A stretch of DNA of 64,000 nt from Chrysogorgia sp. JL179-B06. Taxonomy: Eukaryota; Cnidaria; Anthozoa; Scleralcyonacea; Chrysogorgiidae. The notes beneath the pieces were generated by a model that worked only from the letters and a program-made list of their open reading frames with translations, had not been told where the DNA came from and made no database searches. Positions 10,800-20,785 of this stretch are shown here, in pieces. How positions within the stretch are numbered: the stretch's first letter is position 1; the number at the start of each line of letters is the position of its first letter. The stretch spans positions 443,501 to 507,500 of the forward strand of contig JAYKKM010000057.1 in the NCBI GenBank assembly GCA_035772405.1, written 5' to 3'. Made by a program: the position numbers and the translations under genes.

Positions 10800-12295
10800 C
10801 AAATAGGCAAAGAACCGTAAAGTTTTCGAATTGTACGCTGAAGTCAAGAATTTGCCAGAAGGAGAAGGAAATACGAGAGGGATTAGATGCTGAACAGCTA
10901 GAGTGGGAAGAAACGCTTCGCTTGAAGGAAATTGAACTAGGAGAAACATCGATGAAATAGGAAGAACATCTGAGGCCATAATCGCTGATGCACAGAAGCA
11001 AAAAGGTATTTTGATTGCTTTCACTTTATTAGGTGTACTGTGTTTGCGATTCAATTTGATTCTATAGAATTTGTGCTGTAATTTATATACATTTCCCTCG
11101 GTTTATCAACCGGTCTGAGGTTTAATTACAGAAGTTGATGTTTTGGCAGGAGAAGGTATATTATTTTACATAGAAAGCTGGACTTTAATATATTTGAGAT
11201 GTAATACCAAATAATATAATTTCTCTAAATTTGTACAGATGAATTGTTGTCAAGCACGATTGATTTATGCAAGGAGAAAGAAAAAGTTGCAGGTGATTTA
11301 AATGGTTCAAATTATAATAGTATAAATAATTATAATAGTATAGAATATATATTGCAATATGTCTTAATATGTTCTTATTATAAACTTAATTTAAATGTTA
11401 AATCCAAGATATGCATGTGAGCTGAACATTTATCTTAGTTGAGCATGTATCTGCCATCATGAATTCTGCGGATCATGTAAAACAACAACTTGAGGAATCA
11501 ACAGAAAAATTAAATGATATCCTGTAGGCTGAATTTAAAACAAATTGAGCACAGCAAGCTCAAATCTGTCATTGAGAGAAAGTTAGGCTCCCGAACAAAA
11601 CGGCTGGGAAACCCAGCATCATTTGATATGGTAAATGACCCTAAGTCGAGCACTAGGTATAGGCATCGATATGAGAGTAAAGATATGGAGTTTATTCATG
11701 GTGGTGAAGGGGCTTTATATGGTGCTTGTGTCCTTGGGATCAAGCAAACAACTTGAAAATCTTATAAGTAATTTTAAGAATGGCAGGTTTTTGTATGGAC
11801 ATTTTAATGCTATCATTAAGAAGTTTGAGTCATCTGATGCTGCACTTAAACAGGCATTGGTATTGAAGTACAACAACTATTTCGAGTAGGAAGTATAGGT
11901 TCCAGTGTAGGACTTTGAATTCATTGTTTGACCCAGACGAGGAAACATAGGTTCCAAGGAATAAAAAGCTTAATAATGTAGAAATTCACATGTCTAAGTT
12001 AGTATCACTAGATAAACTTGATGCATTTGCAAAGAGCATTGATATTGGCCATGTAAATTTAGTACCAGGTGGTCTTGGTGTCTGTCGTACACTAGTCAGC
12101 TTAGTGATCATGATTGCAGATTTGCATTTAAGACTTACTTGTTTTGCAAAAAGATTGATTTGGTTCAATGGCAAGGTTAACCATTTCATTTTTCAATTTG
12201 GTGATGATGGTGCTCTTGAGACAAGCTCGCTTACTATGTCAGTAGGTACATTGACATGCTGGAATTTTGGACTCTTTGACATGCTGGAATTTTAG
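10800..12295 (+). pseudogene. Broken member of a repeated, uncharacterised invertebrate gene family
   Basis: Pieces in several frames run in one direction. First is a charged coiled-coil stretch (about 10860-10960, KEKEIREGLDAEQLEWEE). Next is 11540-11760, with KLGSRTKRLGNPASFDMV and EFIHGGEGALYGA. Then 11770-11890, with LVLKYNNYF. Last is 11990-12295, with LRLTCFAKRLIWFNGK and NHFIFQFGDDGALETS followed by LTMSVGTLTCWNFG. This order matches a protein family seen many times per genome in cnidarians and lancelets, whose function I do not know. It is probably transposon-encoded. Stops and frame changes (for example TAG at about 11947) show it is dead. The C-terminal third of the family is absent. 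Confidence 0.45.
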
Positions 12296-12416
12296 ATTAT
12301 CAGTATGTACTTCAGTTTGAGTACTTCATAGACTGACCCTCAGTAGAGTTTAATTGATCTCTCCTGTGTTCCTGAGCCGACAATGAAAGATAGCACTCCA
12401 GATAGCACATGTACAT

Positions 12417-13184
12417 GTGTATATAAATACATATATCTTATGCAACTCACTATTATCTCTGCCAAACATAACTCAACCTAATATCTATAAAGACTATTTT
12501 GATAAAACTTTAAAAATACACCATTGCTATGTTGAAATTGACAACATGGCGTCTGGTGTTAGTGTGCTCCGTGTATTACATGTCTTTTATACTGTAATTT
12601 GGTTTTGTGTACTTCTTAAAACAAACAAGTACCTTCCTAATGGTTTAGGATATCATTCAAACGAAAGTTTATCGGCCAAATGTATATCAACAAGATGTTT
12701 TAAAGATGACTTCAACACGGTGTGTGAGCAACGGAATGTTGAACTTGGAAATTTCCGAATGCGACGTTGCCTATGTTTGAGTTTATTCAAGTGTACAAAG
12801 CACGGGTCAGTATGTTTACTTTTATCGTGTAAACCCTTCATGGACATGACTATTAATGCCTCTAGCCCTTGTTTTCGATTGGAAAAATCATTTAAAACAT
12901 TTTATCAAAACATTGATTGTGAACTCCAAGTCGAAGATGATTTGAACAAGAAAAATACCGCTCGGATTTGCATAACTGAACACGCACAAATACAAACACG
13001 TCGTTGTATATTTTATATGATAACACTGAAAGCTACCATGGTTCTACAGTTAAAACTCAAGCGGCAAAAAAGGCCGGTTGCTTACTATAGCAATTCTAGT
13101 GCATCACGGAGACTTATACTAGTGGGGATATTGAACAGAACCTGGGACCATTTCAACAAAAAGATGTCGAACAGATATCCGTAA
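12417..13184 (+). CDS. Unrecognised 255-residue frame at the 5' side of the LINE
   Basis: It is open for 255 codons. An internal Met at codon 43 (MASGVSVLRVLHVFYTV, near 12543) has a better start context and begins a hydrophobic segment. The rest is cysteine- and basic-rich (CLCLSLFKCTKHGSVCLL) without a known domain. Its position directly in front of the endonuclease suggests the N-terminal part of the LINE polyprotein or a first ORF. It stops 115 bases before the endonuclease similarity begins. Confidence 0.3.
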   Translation: MYINTYILCNSLLSLPNITQPNIYKDYFDKTLKIHHCYVEIDNMASGVSVLRVLHVFYTVIWFCVLLKTNKYLPNGLGYHSNESLSAKCISTRCFKDDFNTVCEQRNVELGNFRMRRCLCLSLFKCTKHGSVCLLLSCKPFMDMTINASSPCFRLEKSFKTFYQNIDCELQVEDDLNKKNTARICITEHAQIQTRRCIFYMITLKATMVLQLKLKRQKRPVAYYSNSSASRRLILVGILNRTWDHFNKKMSNRYP

Positions 13185-13299
13185 GAATTACTACGCGAGA
13201 GAAACGAAACCCCCCAGCTAGATATTACAACGGCGCTACCATCAACACCCGCTTACTGAGACCATTAAACCGTGTTAATCAAAACATCAACAATTGCAG

Positions 13300-14283
13300 T
13301 CAGCCACACTGTATCAAGGTATCCCATCTCAATGTACGCTCGTTGAAAGATCGTGGGAAATTCCATCAAGTCAATGATCTTGTTGCAGAAAGTGACTTTG
13401 ATGTTTTCACAATTTCTGAGACATGGTTTAATTCTTCTGTTAATAACAAAGAATATAACATCGATGGCTATAAACTTATAAGATTAGACAGGCTCAAGAA
13501 AACCGGCGGTGGTGTATGCGCCTATATCCGAAACTCTTTAAAGGTTAGGGTGCTCCGAGAGCTCACGAAAACATCTCAGTGTGGTTTCCAGCAGCTTTGG
13601 TTAAGTCTTCAACATAAGAAACTGAAGTCACTTGTAATTTGCGCTGCGTATCGTCCACCAGATACACCAGCCCTCTGTCTCAGAAATGAACTGATTCCAG
13701 CTTACACCCATGCAGTCATGCTCGGAAAGGATATTTTAATAGCAGGGGACCTAAATTGCAACTTACTTGTCGACTCTACTGAATCACGCGCACTAAGAGA
13801 CGTGTTCAATTCTAAATCTTACGCAGCTGATCTCATCTCCTACAAGAATAACTGAGACATCGCAAACGCTAATTGATGTTATACTTGCCTCCAATGTAGA
13901 CCTTGTTAAGAGATCCGATGTTCTTAGAATCACTATTAGCGATCATTTTCTGGTTTATTCTGCACTGAACTTGAAAATGCCCCAAACAAAACCAGTTACA
14001 ATTACGACTCGTAGCTATAAGAACTTTAATGCAGATGCTTTTTATGATGATATCTCAAAGATCCCTTGGGACACCGTCACGGTTTTTTGACCACATTGAC
14101 GTTCAGGTATCCTGTTTCAACAATCTTTTTCTAGATGTGTTAGAAAAGCATGCACCTGTAAAAACGTTTAAATCTAAATATCGAAAATCTAAAGTGATAA
14201 CTCCTGAGATCAAAGATTTAATGCGTGAACGTGATAGATTGCAGAAACGTGCACATCAAACATCTAATCCCCGTGACTGGCAG
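13300..14283 (+). pseudogene. LINE apurinic-type endonuclease domain
   Basis: Similarity starts at about 13308 with CIKVSHLNVRSLKDRG. It continues with DFDVFTISETWFNSSV (metal-binding Glu), GGGVCAYIR, ICAAYRPPD and ILIAGDLNCNLL (the GDxN motif), in the order of an exonuclease-endonuclease-phosphatase fold. The frame breaks at about 13855. It resumes with LIDVILAS and ISDHFLVYSAL, the conserved final SDH, and then the linker KRAHQTSNPRDW that precedes the RT domain. The hAT element is inserted exactly there. This is an endonuclease of the CR1/L2/jockey type that nicks target DNA for retrotransposition. The copy is non-functional. Confidence 0.65.
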
Positions 14284-14774
14284 CAGGGGCGGATTTAGGG
14301 TACGCCAAACACGTCAAGCGACGTACGCAAAAAATCGAGACTAATTTATTCAATGAATAAATATTCAAGTTTGAAAAATAAATATTCGAACTTTAAAAAT
14401 GTTTTAATATATATTTTGAAATCTTTGAAATTTTCAAAAATTTAAATTTCAAAAATTTAAATTTCTTAGCCCGCATCTTCTAATGCTAAATGGTCACCCT
14501 AATCTATGCTTTTCTACCAGCCTGCTAGTCTGTCGAAATGAATCGCTTGTCAGGCGCCAGGTACGTCGAAAAATCCCAAATCCGTCGAATCGGATCTAGC
14601 AACCAATCAGCGTTCGTAATTTTCGATTTAGACCAATGAAACTCCAAGTCCGTCGAAACTGCTTGGACGGGTGTTTCGACGTACTTCAGGCTAATAAACC
14701 CATTATGTCGGACTTCGACGTATCAGGCAGTAAATTGAGCGAGTTACCTACACTCAATAATCATTAGTACAAGC

Positions 14775-15005
14775 GTGATCGAACGTGTGCAAAGCGTGCT
14801 AACGAGTAAAGACGAAAACTTACTTCGCCAAATTCTTCGTGAATTGACGGGAAAATTGCAATCGTGTGCTGTTCTCTCTGATCAAGAGCATATCGCAAAG
14901 ATTGGAAAGACCTTATACAGGCATTTTGGCGCGGAAATCTATATTCCGAAATATGTCAAATTGAGAAAATCAAGTCCACGGCTGTTAGGTAAGTTTAAAT
15001 TTTAA
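14775..15005 (+). CDS. Probable first coding exon of the hAT element
   Basis: The frame encodes a helical segment with LLRQILRELTGKLQSC and KIGKTLYRHFGAEIY. The coding sense ends at CTGTTAG/GTAAGT near 14991, a good splice donor, so residues after that are probably intronic. The first ATG-like start is not certain. No domain is recognised. In related elements an N-terminal module of this kind precedes the OTU-like part, but I cannot confirm that here. Confidence 0.35.
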   Translation: MIERVQSVLTSKDENLLRQILRELTGKLQSCAVLSDQEHIAKIGKTLYRHFGAEIYIPKYVKLRKSSPRLLGKFKF

Positions 15006-15196
15006 ATAGTATATAAAGGATTAGGTAACGTCTGACTGTAGACTACAATGATTGATGTAGTTTAATGATATTAAGATAATAATTCATATAAAACAGCAAA
15101 CATGAATCGATTGCGTTTTTAATAATATATTCATTTATTCATCTTGATTCAATAGTGTGATCAGTCAACCTTACCAGGCGAATTTCTGAATGTATA

Positions 15197-15740
15197 ATGA
15201 ATTCATTAAACTTTTATAGATCTGAAGCATCTGGAAATTGTTTGTATAGTTCTGTGTCTTTAATGCTGGTTGGTGACAATTCCTTGGTCGGAGATTTGCG
15301 AGCTATGACATCAATCGAGCTTTATCTTAATGCCAATTTCTACAGCGATCATCTACACTTCTTGTCTTCGTTTGACAACACAAGGTAAGTATTTGTCAAC
15401 ATTTAAAAAATATTTTGCCTATGTGTGTTTCGTATCAAGCAGTTGACTGCAGTTTGTCTGGAGATCAGCTTGTCAAGAAGGAAGCTATTCTAAATTGTAG
15501 TGACAAGACATGGTCTAGTTTTTTATGTATTCTAGCTTTGGCTTCTGTTACCAATCGAAATGTTTTTTGCTATTATCCTGACTGTGGAGAAGATCGATTT
15601 AAATTACTTTTTAATTGTATGATTGAGCCTTGTCCAGCTATCAAAGCTGTGTCTTCTGATCTTCACGTTTTGTTTTGAAGGTATTGTTAAAGCAGGTCAA
15701 GTGTTTAAACCTAATCATTTTGTCCCTCTTATTTTCCAAG
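15197..15740 (+). pseudogene. OTU-family cysteine-protease-like region in the hAT element
   Basis: The first piece (15197-15388) has SGNCLYSSVSLMLVGD, matching the DGNCLF/Y motif around the catalytic Cys of OTU deubiquitinases (here Ser replaces the Asp), then GDLRAMTSIELYLN. It ends at an apparent donor, ACAAG/GTAAGTA. The second piece (15415-15678) has AWSSFLC-like TWSSFLCILALASVTN and FCYYPD. After a frame change near 15675, FKPNHFVPL supplies the motif with the catalytic His. OTU enzymes cleave ubiquitin or ubiquitin-like chains. Cys and His are present, but the Asp of the GNC motif is changed and the frame is broken. The region sits directly upstream of the transposase, so it was probably fused to it or co-spliced. 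Confidence 0.55.
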
Positions 15741-18314
15741 ATTCTAGTGGAAATAAAAGAAAGCTACAACGATCAGTTCCATCAAACCTACCCAAACAAA
15801 TGTGCTCAAACTCCTCAAAGGTTGTTGATGATCATGGTACAAGCAAAAAAAAAAAATCAAAACTTTCTTTTCCCACCTGTACTACTTGTGTGAGCATGTT
15901 ACCAGTACCTCCTGAGGAAGTAGTGACCTTGCCCCCAGTAAATAGTCAAGTAAATTTAATTCTTCCTAATTGTACTGATGCTAACAAAGTGATGTTACCT
16001 TCTTTTCCCATAGTTGCTACTGCTACTTCTGCAACTATGCAACCACGGCCACCAAATGAGTATATTAATGATGTTGCTTTTTATAGGAAACAAGCTAAAG
16101 GTATGAGTAATTTTCAAATTGAAGCTTTGCTTAAAAATGTTTTTATACCTGACAAATCATACTCCTTTCCAAAAACAAACAAAAGGAGTTTTCTTTTCAA
16201 ATGGCTTGAAGATTATCCTTGGTTGTGTTATTCACCAAGTCTGGATGGTGCATTTTGTCTTCCCTGTGTGCTACTTGGGGATAGATTTCCTGTAAAAGCT
16301 GCTAGAATAAAAAATATTTTTTCAGAGCCTTTTAGATCCTGGAATGATGCTTCTCGTTCTTTCAAAAACCATACTGGTGGCGGAACACTCACAGTGTCAG
16401 GATCCAAAGCATGCTTGCACGATAGTACATCAGGCATTTTGACATCCATCCTGAGTCAGTTGTCTGGTAAAACACAACCGATTGGAATAATGATTGATGA
16501 AAATAAAAATAAAAACATCTCCGAAAATAAGAAAAAACTAATTCCAATCATTGACACCATCAAACTATGTGGTCGTCTCGGTTTGGCTTTTAGAGGGCAC
16601 CGCGATGATTCCAAATATCATGCAGATGTGGGAAGTTACTCCCAGGGTGGTGTTGGTAACTTTGTTGAGTTTCTCAATTTTAGGGTTCGTGCTGGTGATA
16701 AAGTGTTGGAAGAACATTTAAAGAATGGTCCGAAAAATGCTTCGTATATTTCCAAGACTTCACAGAATGAAATCATCAAATGTTGTGGTCAGGTTGTAAC
16801 TGAAACAATTATTAATGAAGTTAAACGAAACAAATATTTTTCTATTATTGCTGATGAAGCTGCAGATTGCTCCAATAAGGAGCAACTATCTCTTGTGTTA
16901 CGTTTTGTTGATGATAATTTAAATATAAGGGAAGATTTTATTCAATTTATTCATTGCAGGTGGGGCTTGTCTGGTGCAGATCTTGCATCAATTATTTTGA
17001 ATGTGTTAACCAAGCTCTCTTTAAATGTTGAAAATTGCCGTGGACAAGGTTGACGGGGCAGGTGCTGTCGCAGGCCACATCAATGGTCTATCGGCACACA
17101 TTTTGCGACTGAACAAAAAAGTCATTTATACACATTGTTACAGTCATAGACTTAATTTGGCTATTTCTAATTCTTGTACTGTGCCCCTAGTGAGAAATTG
17201 TTTTGCACAGATTAAAGAACTTTCATATTTTTTTAACCTTTCACAGACCTGCCAAATGCTTTTGGAGAAAAATGTTTTAAAGTATTGTCCAGATTCAAGA
17301 AAATCCAAATTAAAAGATGTTTGCCGAACAAGATGGGTTGAAAGAATAGTTGGATTAGACTTATTTGAATAATTATTTGTTGCAATTTTTTTTACTTTAG
17401 ATGAAATGGCTTCAAATTTGGAGAACCAGTGTAATCCCAGCACTTCATCTAAAGCATTATCCTTTTTAACCCTTTTGTCTTCATTTAAGTTTATTGTAGC
17501 TTTGGTGATTACTAGAAATATTTTTGATTTGACTCTTCCTGTGACAGAGTTGTTGCAGGAGAGAACCATTGATGTCATGGATGGTATGCATTTAATTAAA
17601 TCCCTTATTGATACAGGTTTAACAATCAGAACTAACATGGAATGGTACCATAGTGGTTGGTACACACAAGTGATTTCCCTTGCTGCCAAGGTTAATATAC
17701 AGGAATCAATGCCACGAACAACTTCAAGGCAAACTGCAAGGGATAACCCCCCTGCTAATAGTGCCTCAGAATATTTTAAGAGAGTTATTACCATACCTGT
17801 AATCGATCATTTAAATGCAGATTTGAGTGCCCGATTTAATTTTGCTAATGTTAATGCTTACAATGGGTTAAGTATTGTTCCTGAAAAAATGATATCCTTA
17901 ATTAATTCAAAACAATGTTGGAAAGAAAAATTTAAAACATTTTGTAATTTGTATGATGATGATTTTCCTAATCCACTTGCTTTAGATGTGGAGATGGAAC
18001 TGTGGCAAAAATACTGGGAAACAATTTCAGATTCTAGTCCTAGTAATGTTGGTGCCACATTAAAGGCTGTTAACTTCACAGGTTTTGAAAACATCAAAGT
18101 AGCATTGCGAATCCTAGCAACCCTTCCTGTAACTTCTTGTGAGTGTGAACGTTCTTTCTCAGCGCTTCGTAGATTGAAAAACTACAACAGAAGTACCATG
18201 GTCGAAGAACGCCTGAATGGCCTGGCATTGATGCATGTTCACCAAGAAATAGAGCCAGATGTGCAAGATGTCCTCCAAAAATTCGCAACTGGCAGGAGGT
18301 TGGAATTTAGCTAA
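15740..18314 (+). pseudogene. hAT transposase (TTF-type finger, DUF4371, hAT dimerisation)
   Basis: The domains appear in order. A linker rich in Pro/Ser comes first. A TTF-type zinc finger follows (about 16100-16290, with FLFKWLEDYPWLCYS and FCLPCVLLGD). The DUF4371/RNase-H-like core has GHRDDSKYHADVGSY and FSIIADEAADCSNKEQL (catalytic Asp) at about 16590-16900. A frame change near 17045 leads to GAVAGHINGLSAHIL and THCYSHRLNLAIS. CRTRWVER is followed by an in-frame TAA at 17370-17372. The C-terminal hAT dimerisation region (about 18100-18300) has LPVTSCECERSFSALRRLK and RLNGLALMHVH. It resembles the ZMYM/THAP12-like hAT group. One frameshift and one nonsense codon inactivate it. Confidence 0.8.
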
Positions 18315-18499
18315 GTATTTTTAAATTTTCTTTCCATTTATATATATATATACAGTATATACATTAATAACGGCCACATGATAAGATTCACTAATAATGT
18401 TTATTATTAAACATAATATTAAACATAATATTAAACATGATTGTAATTATCATGATTCACTAATGTTGTTTTTTTTAAAAATTCCTGAATCCGCCCCTG

Positions 18500-18590
18500 A
18501 CCAGTGACTACTTTCTAAAACTCGGAGAAAAAAAATGAATCACACCACGTTATTCAGCGCGTCAAACTATAAGAATATCAAATAAAACAG
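18500..18590 (+). mobile_element. Short continuation of the interrupted LINE
   Basis: After the hAT right end the plus strand reads SDYFLKLGEKK and MNHTTLFSASNYKNIK in neighbouring frames. This resembles the DY..LRN.VN..I..AK..Y spacer that follows the endonuclease in LINEs. It is too short for more. Confidence 0.35.
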
Positions 18591-18945
18591 GGGTCGAAAA
18601 TTTCGTTTCATAAACACTTTAAGCCCCCAACACGCCCTTTTTCATCATTGAGGGCTTAACTCAATGAACGCAAGGCTGTTTTTTCCCCTACGGAAAGAAG
18701 GGGCTCTACTCGAAGACAGTCAACGACGTAGACGTCCGAGTTATGCCCTGACATTTGAAGGATGTAAACAAGTGACACATTCGTTGTCGGGTCATGGCGA
18801 TTAGAGGGTAATTAGCGTAACTAAATAAATAAAACAAAGGAGACTCAGAAAAACGGTTTCGATTTAACGTCTTTTGTGTGTCTTACGGTCACAAAAGACG
18901 TCAAATAAGTCATAATACTGACAGGACCATTATATATATACAATT
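18591..18945. other. No gene; contains a hairpin at 18867-18903
   Basis: There is no recognisable coding sequence. GACGTCTTTTGTG-type arms (AACGTCTTTTGTG and CACAAAAGACGTC) around 18867-18903 form a 12-13 bp stem with a loop of about 11 nt. Confidence 0.4.
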
Positions 18946-19021
18946 TGTGACTAAGCTCTCTCAATGGTAAGAGCGTTGCTCTAGAATCGCAAGGTCGCAG
19001 GTTCGATTCCTGGCAGGACGA
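18946..19021 (+). tRNA. tRNA-like sequence (pseudogene or SINE head), anticodon loop CTAGAAT
   Basis: A D-stem GCTC/GAGC (18955-58, 18971-74), an anticodon stem TTGC/GCAA with loop CTAGAAT (AGA in the anticodon position) and a T-arm with GGTTCGATTCC (19000-19010) are all present in register. The acceptor strands (TGTGACT and CAGGACG) pair in only about three positions, and the T-stem has a mismatch. I therefore read it as a tRNA pseudogene or tRNA-derived repeat with an intact B-box, not a working tRNA. Confidence 0.45.
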
Positions 19022-19390
19022 CTTAAAATAGCATTTTCGCTTTTGCTCCCGGTTAGGTCTTAAAATGTATATAATTTATCACTCGAAATTTTCCATCAAC
19101 CAATATACCTAAGCAGGATCACCAACACACAAGTATAAATTCACGTGGAAAACTTTACAGGTAATTCCGTTTGCCGACATTTTGCTATTTTGCATCTCGG
19201 AATGCTAGAGTTTTCACGCAGGCTAGGCTAGTCATTCTCTTAGCTGGACCGAAGCCATCGTAACGTTATAAACATTGTAGTTGTCCTTCAGTAGTGTATG
19301 TTAGTGAAGAAGACGAAATTCAAATGAGGTCAAATCACTACCGATTACTAATCGATATGCTATTAGATGATATTTCTGACTGCTCCGACA

Positions 19391-19420
19391 GGGTGTCCCA
19401 ATAGCTCAGTGGTCAAGAGT
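19391..19420 (+). repeat. 5' half of a related tRNA-like sequence
   Basis: GTGTCCCAATAGCTCAGTGG followed by TCAAGAG has the A-box and D-stem of the same tRNA-like family as 18946-19021. The GTCC start is complementary to the GGAC end of that copy. It stops abruptly at the palindrome at 19418, so the 3' half is missing. Confidence 0.45.
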
Positions 19421-19517
19421 AGTATAGAAAGTGGGGCTACCAGCGCATTTTTCCATTTTTTCATGCTTCGCAATCAAAATTTAAAAATTCGCTGTTAACC
19501 CCACTTTCGAGACTACT
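19418..19517. repeat. 100-bp imperfect palindrome at the left border of the Polinton
   Basis: The outer ends are AGTAGTATAGAAAGTGGGG and, inverted, AGTAGTCTCGAAAGTGGGG. The arms continue to CAGCGCATTTTT against CAGCGAATTTTT with almost no loop. Polintons usually begin with AG and carry terminal repeats, so this may be a remnant of the element end, or an independent small MITE that landed there. No matching sequence was found at the right side near 34.7 kb. Confidence 0.55.
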
Positions 19518-19577
19518 AAAACGAGACGAAATAAATTATACTCAAAAACCATCACACACGTTTCCAGAAATAGTTTT

Positions 19578-19793
19578 TCAAATATTAGTGCGTAGAGACC
19601 GCAACTCTCTTTTGCGACTGGTCATCCTTTTCCCGAGTACAGTATGTTTAAACCTCTCGTCTAGTTCCTTACGTTCTAAGCTACTCTTAGCGAAAAGTTG
19701 TCGTTTGATCTCTCTAATCTGGTAGACAAATAACAACTCTTTGTTGAGTCTTGCTGTCTTTTCCTCCACTGACTCCTGACGTTCTACACTCAT
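19578..19793 (-). CDS. Small basic helical protein, last gene of the left block
   Basis: It encodes 71 residues, nearly all predicted helix and rich in Lys/Arg/Glu (KTARLNKELLFVYQIREIK, then RKELDERF and KRMTSRKRELRSLR). It has no membrane segment and no zinc motif. The ATG is preceded by AATATATACTAACTTA, in keeping with the other gene starts of the element. A nucleic-acid-binding or core role can be imagined from the charge but nothing shows it. I do not recognise the family. It is the gene nearest the left border. Confidence 0.5.
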   Translation of the reverse strand: MSVERQESVEEKTARLNKELLFVYQIREIKRQLFAKSSLERKELDERFKHTVLGKRMTSRKRELRSLRTNI

Positions 19794-19842
19794 TAAGTTA
19801 GTATATATTCATGTCTTTAGGTCGTTTTGTAAATTGTTGTAA

Positions 19843-20391
19843 TTAGGTAGAACTGTCTCCTTCATTCAGGGGTTCCCCCTCGGGGATTTCCCCTCTAGCC
19901 ATGTGGCTAAATACGTGTTTACTAGTTGTTAGTCCACCTGATAACAACCCTAGACAAGGGAGGTAGGGGGATATATATGATATAAACTTCTCTACATCTC
20001 TTTTTAGTAGCTGGTCAGTAATCAACTCGTTTTCGAGCTTTTCAGGTGACTCAATAGCGTTGAACCCTCCTAACGCGTGGGCGAACTTGCTTATTAAAAG
20101 GTCACAGAGGAACATGTTCGCTTTCTCCATTCTTTTTACCTCCCATTCTTCATAGATCTTATTGATAACTTTAGCTGAGGCCTTTTTAAGATAAGCGACG
20201 GATTGGTCTATCTCACCGTCCTCTGAGAGTCTTCTTAGTTCGTTTCGTTTCTTGTCTACATCAGTTTGCGGGGTGTCGTCAACTTGTGGTGTGTCGATTT
20301 GTGGTTCGTCGATCACTTCCTGTTCTGCTTCTTGTATGTCTTCAATGAGTTCGTCAATTGTCTCGAGATTTTTTGTCTTACGTTTTGGCAT
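19843..20391 (-). CDS. Unknown Polinton protein, 182 residues
   Basis: The N-terminal 60 residues are acidic and low-complexity (DELIEDIQEAEQEVIDEPQ, then DTPQVDDTPQTD). The middle is helical (YEEWEVKRMEKANMFLCDLL). A short hydrophobic region YISPYLPCLGLLSGGL lies near residues 140-155. The gene is intact, and its start overlaps the ATPase end by 14 bases. The start codon is preceded by ACATATCGTATAGTAT, the clearest example of the shared upstream motif. Proteins of similar layout accompany capsid and ATPase in cnidarian Polintons, but I know no function for them. Confidence 0.6.
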   Translation of the reverse strand: MPKRKTKNLETIDELIEDIQEAEQEVIDEPQIDTPQVDDTPQTDVDKKRNELRRLSEDGEIDQSVAYLKKASAKVINKIYEEWEVKRMEKANMFLCDLLISKFAHALGGFNAIESPEKLENELITDQLLKRDVEKFISYISPYLPCLGLLSGGLTTSKHVFSHMARGEIPEGEPLNEGDSST

Positions 20392-20785
20392 GTCCTATAC
20401 TATACGATATGTTTTGTTTTAGCGGAATAACTATTTCGTATGAGTATGGGTGTCTTAGAAGTATCTCCAATCTTGCGTACTCGTTGTCTTTCAACTGTTT
20501 TATTATTTTATGAATTTCCTCTTTATCGACTCCGTTGAGATAATCGTCTACGATAATTTTCATATCGTTTCTGTTAGGGTTGTAGAATGTTACTAACTTT
20601 GAGATGTTCTCACGATATGGTTTACTAATTGAGGTTAGTTGTTGTGTTATGACTATCGTGGATAGGTTGTAGTGTCTAGCGCTAAAGGCTAGTTTAACTA
20701 GTTCGCTTGTTCTGTTTTTAACGTCCTGCCCACCAGCACAATCATCTAGTATTATTAGTGAATTCGATAGATCTAAGGTCAACAA
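20378..20785 (-). pseudogene. A32/FtsK-like DNA-packaging ATPase, C-terminal half only
   Basis: Walker B is visible at the start (SLIILDDCAGG), followed by KNRTSELVKLAFSARHYNLS and the sensor-type IVITQQLTSISKPYR, then the C-terminal RLEILLRHPYSYEIVIPL. These are the hallmarks of the packaging ATPase that pumps element DNA into the capsid. The N-terminal half with Walker A is absent. The frame begins inside the 3' end of the capsid gene (they overlap at 20742-20785), and the first codons derive from it. The start Met is therefore unlikely to be authentic. This is best explained by a deletion that joined the two genes. The gene is non-functional. Confidence 0.75.

Larger units (their letters stand above)
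12390..14283 (+). mobile_element. LINE, 5' part with endonuclease, cut by a hAT insertion
   Basis: An upstream open frame (12417-13184) is followed by an APE-type endonuclease region (13300-14280). The element is interrupted at 14283/14284 by the hAT transposon, and a short remainder follows at 18500-18590. Reverse transcriptase is not found, so the copy was already truncated or lost its 3' part. Confidence 0.55.
14284..18499 (+). mobile_element. 4.2-kb hAT transposon with intact terminal inverted repeats
   Basis: The ends are CAGGGGCGGATTTAGG and, inverted, CAGGGGCGGATTCAGG. Between them all readable coding sequence runs plus: a possible first exon (14775-15005), an OTU-like region (15197-15740) and a TTF/DUF4371/hAT-dimerisation transposase (15740-18314). 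The flanks are LINE sequence on both sides, showing insertion into a pre-existing LINE. The expected 8-bp duplication is not clean (ACTGGCAG against ACCAGTGA), so either it has mutated or the flank was altered. Confidence 0.75.

Noticed and set aside
18946..19021. Functional tRNA gene
   Set aside because: The D-arm, anticodon arm and B-box are in register, but the acceptor stem pairs in only about three positions and the T-stem has a mismatch. It is kept as tRNA-like only.
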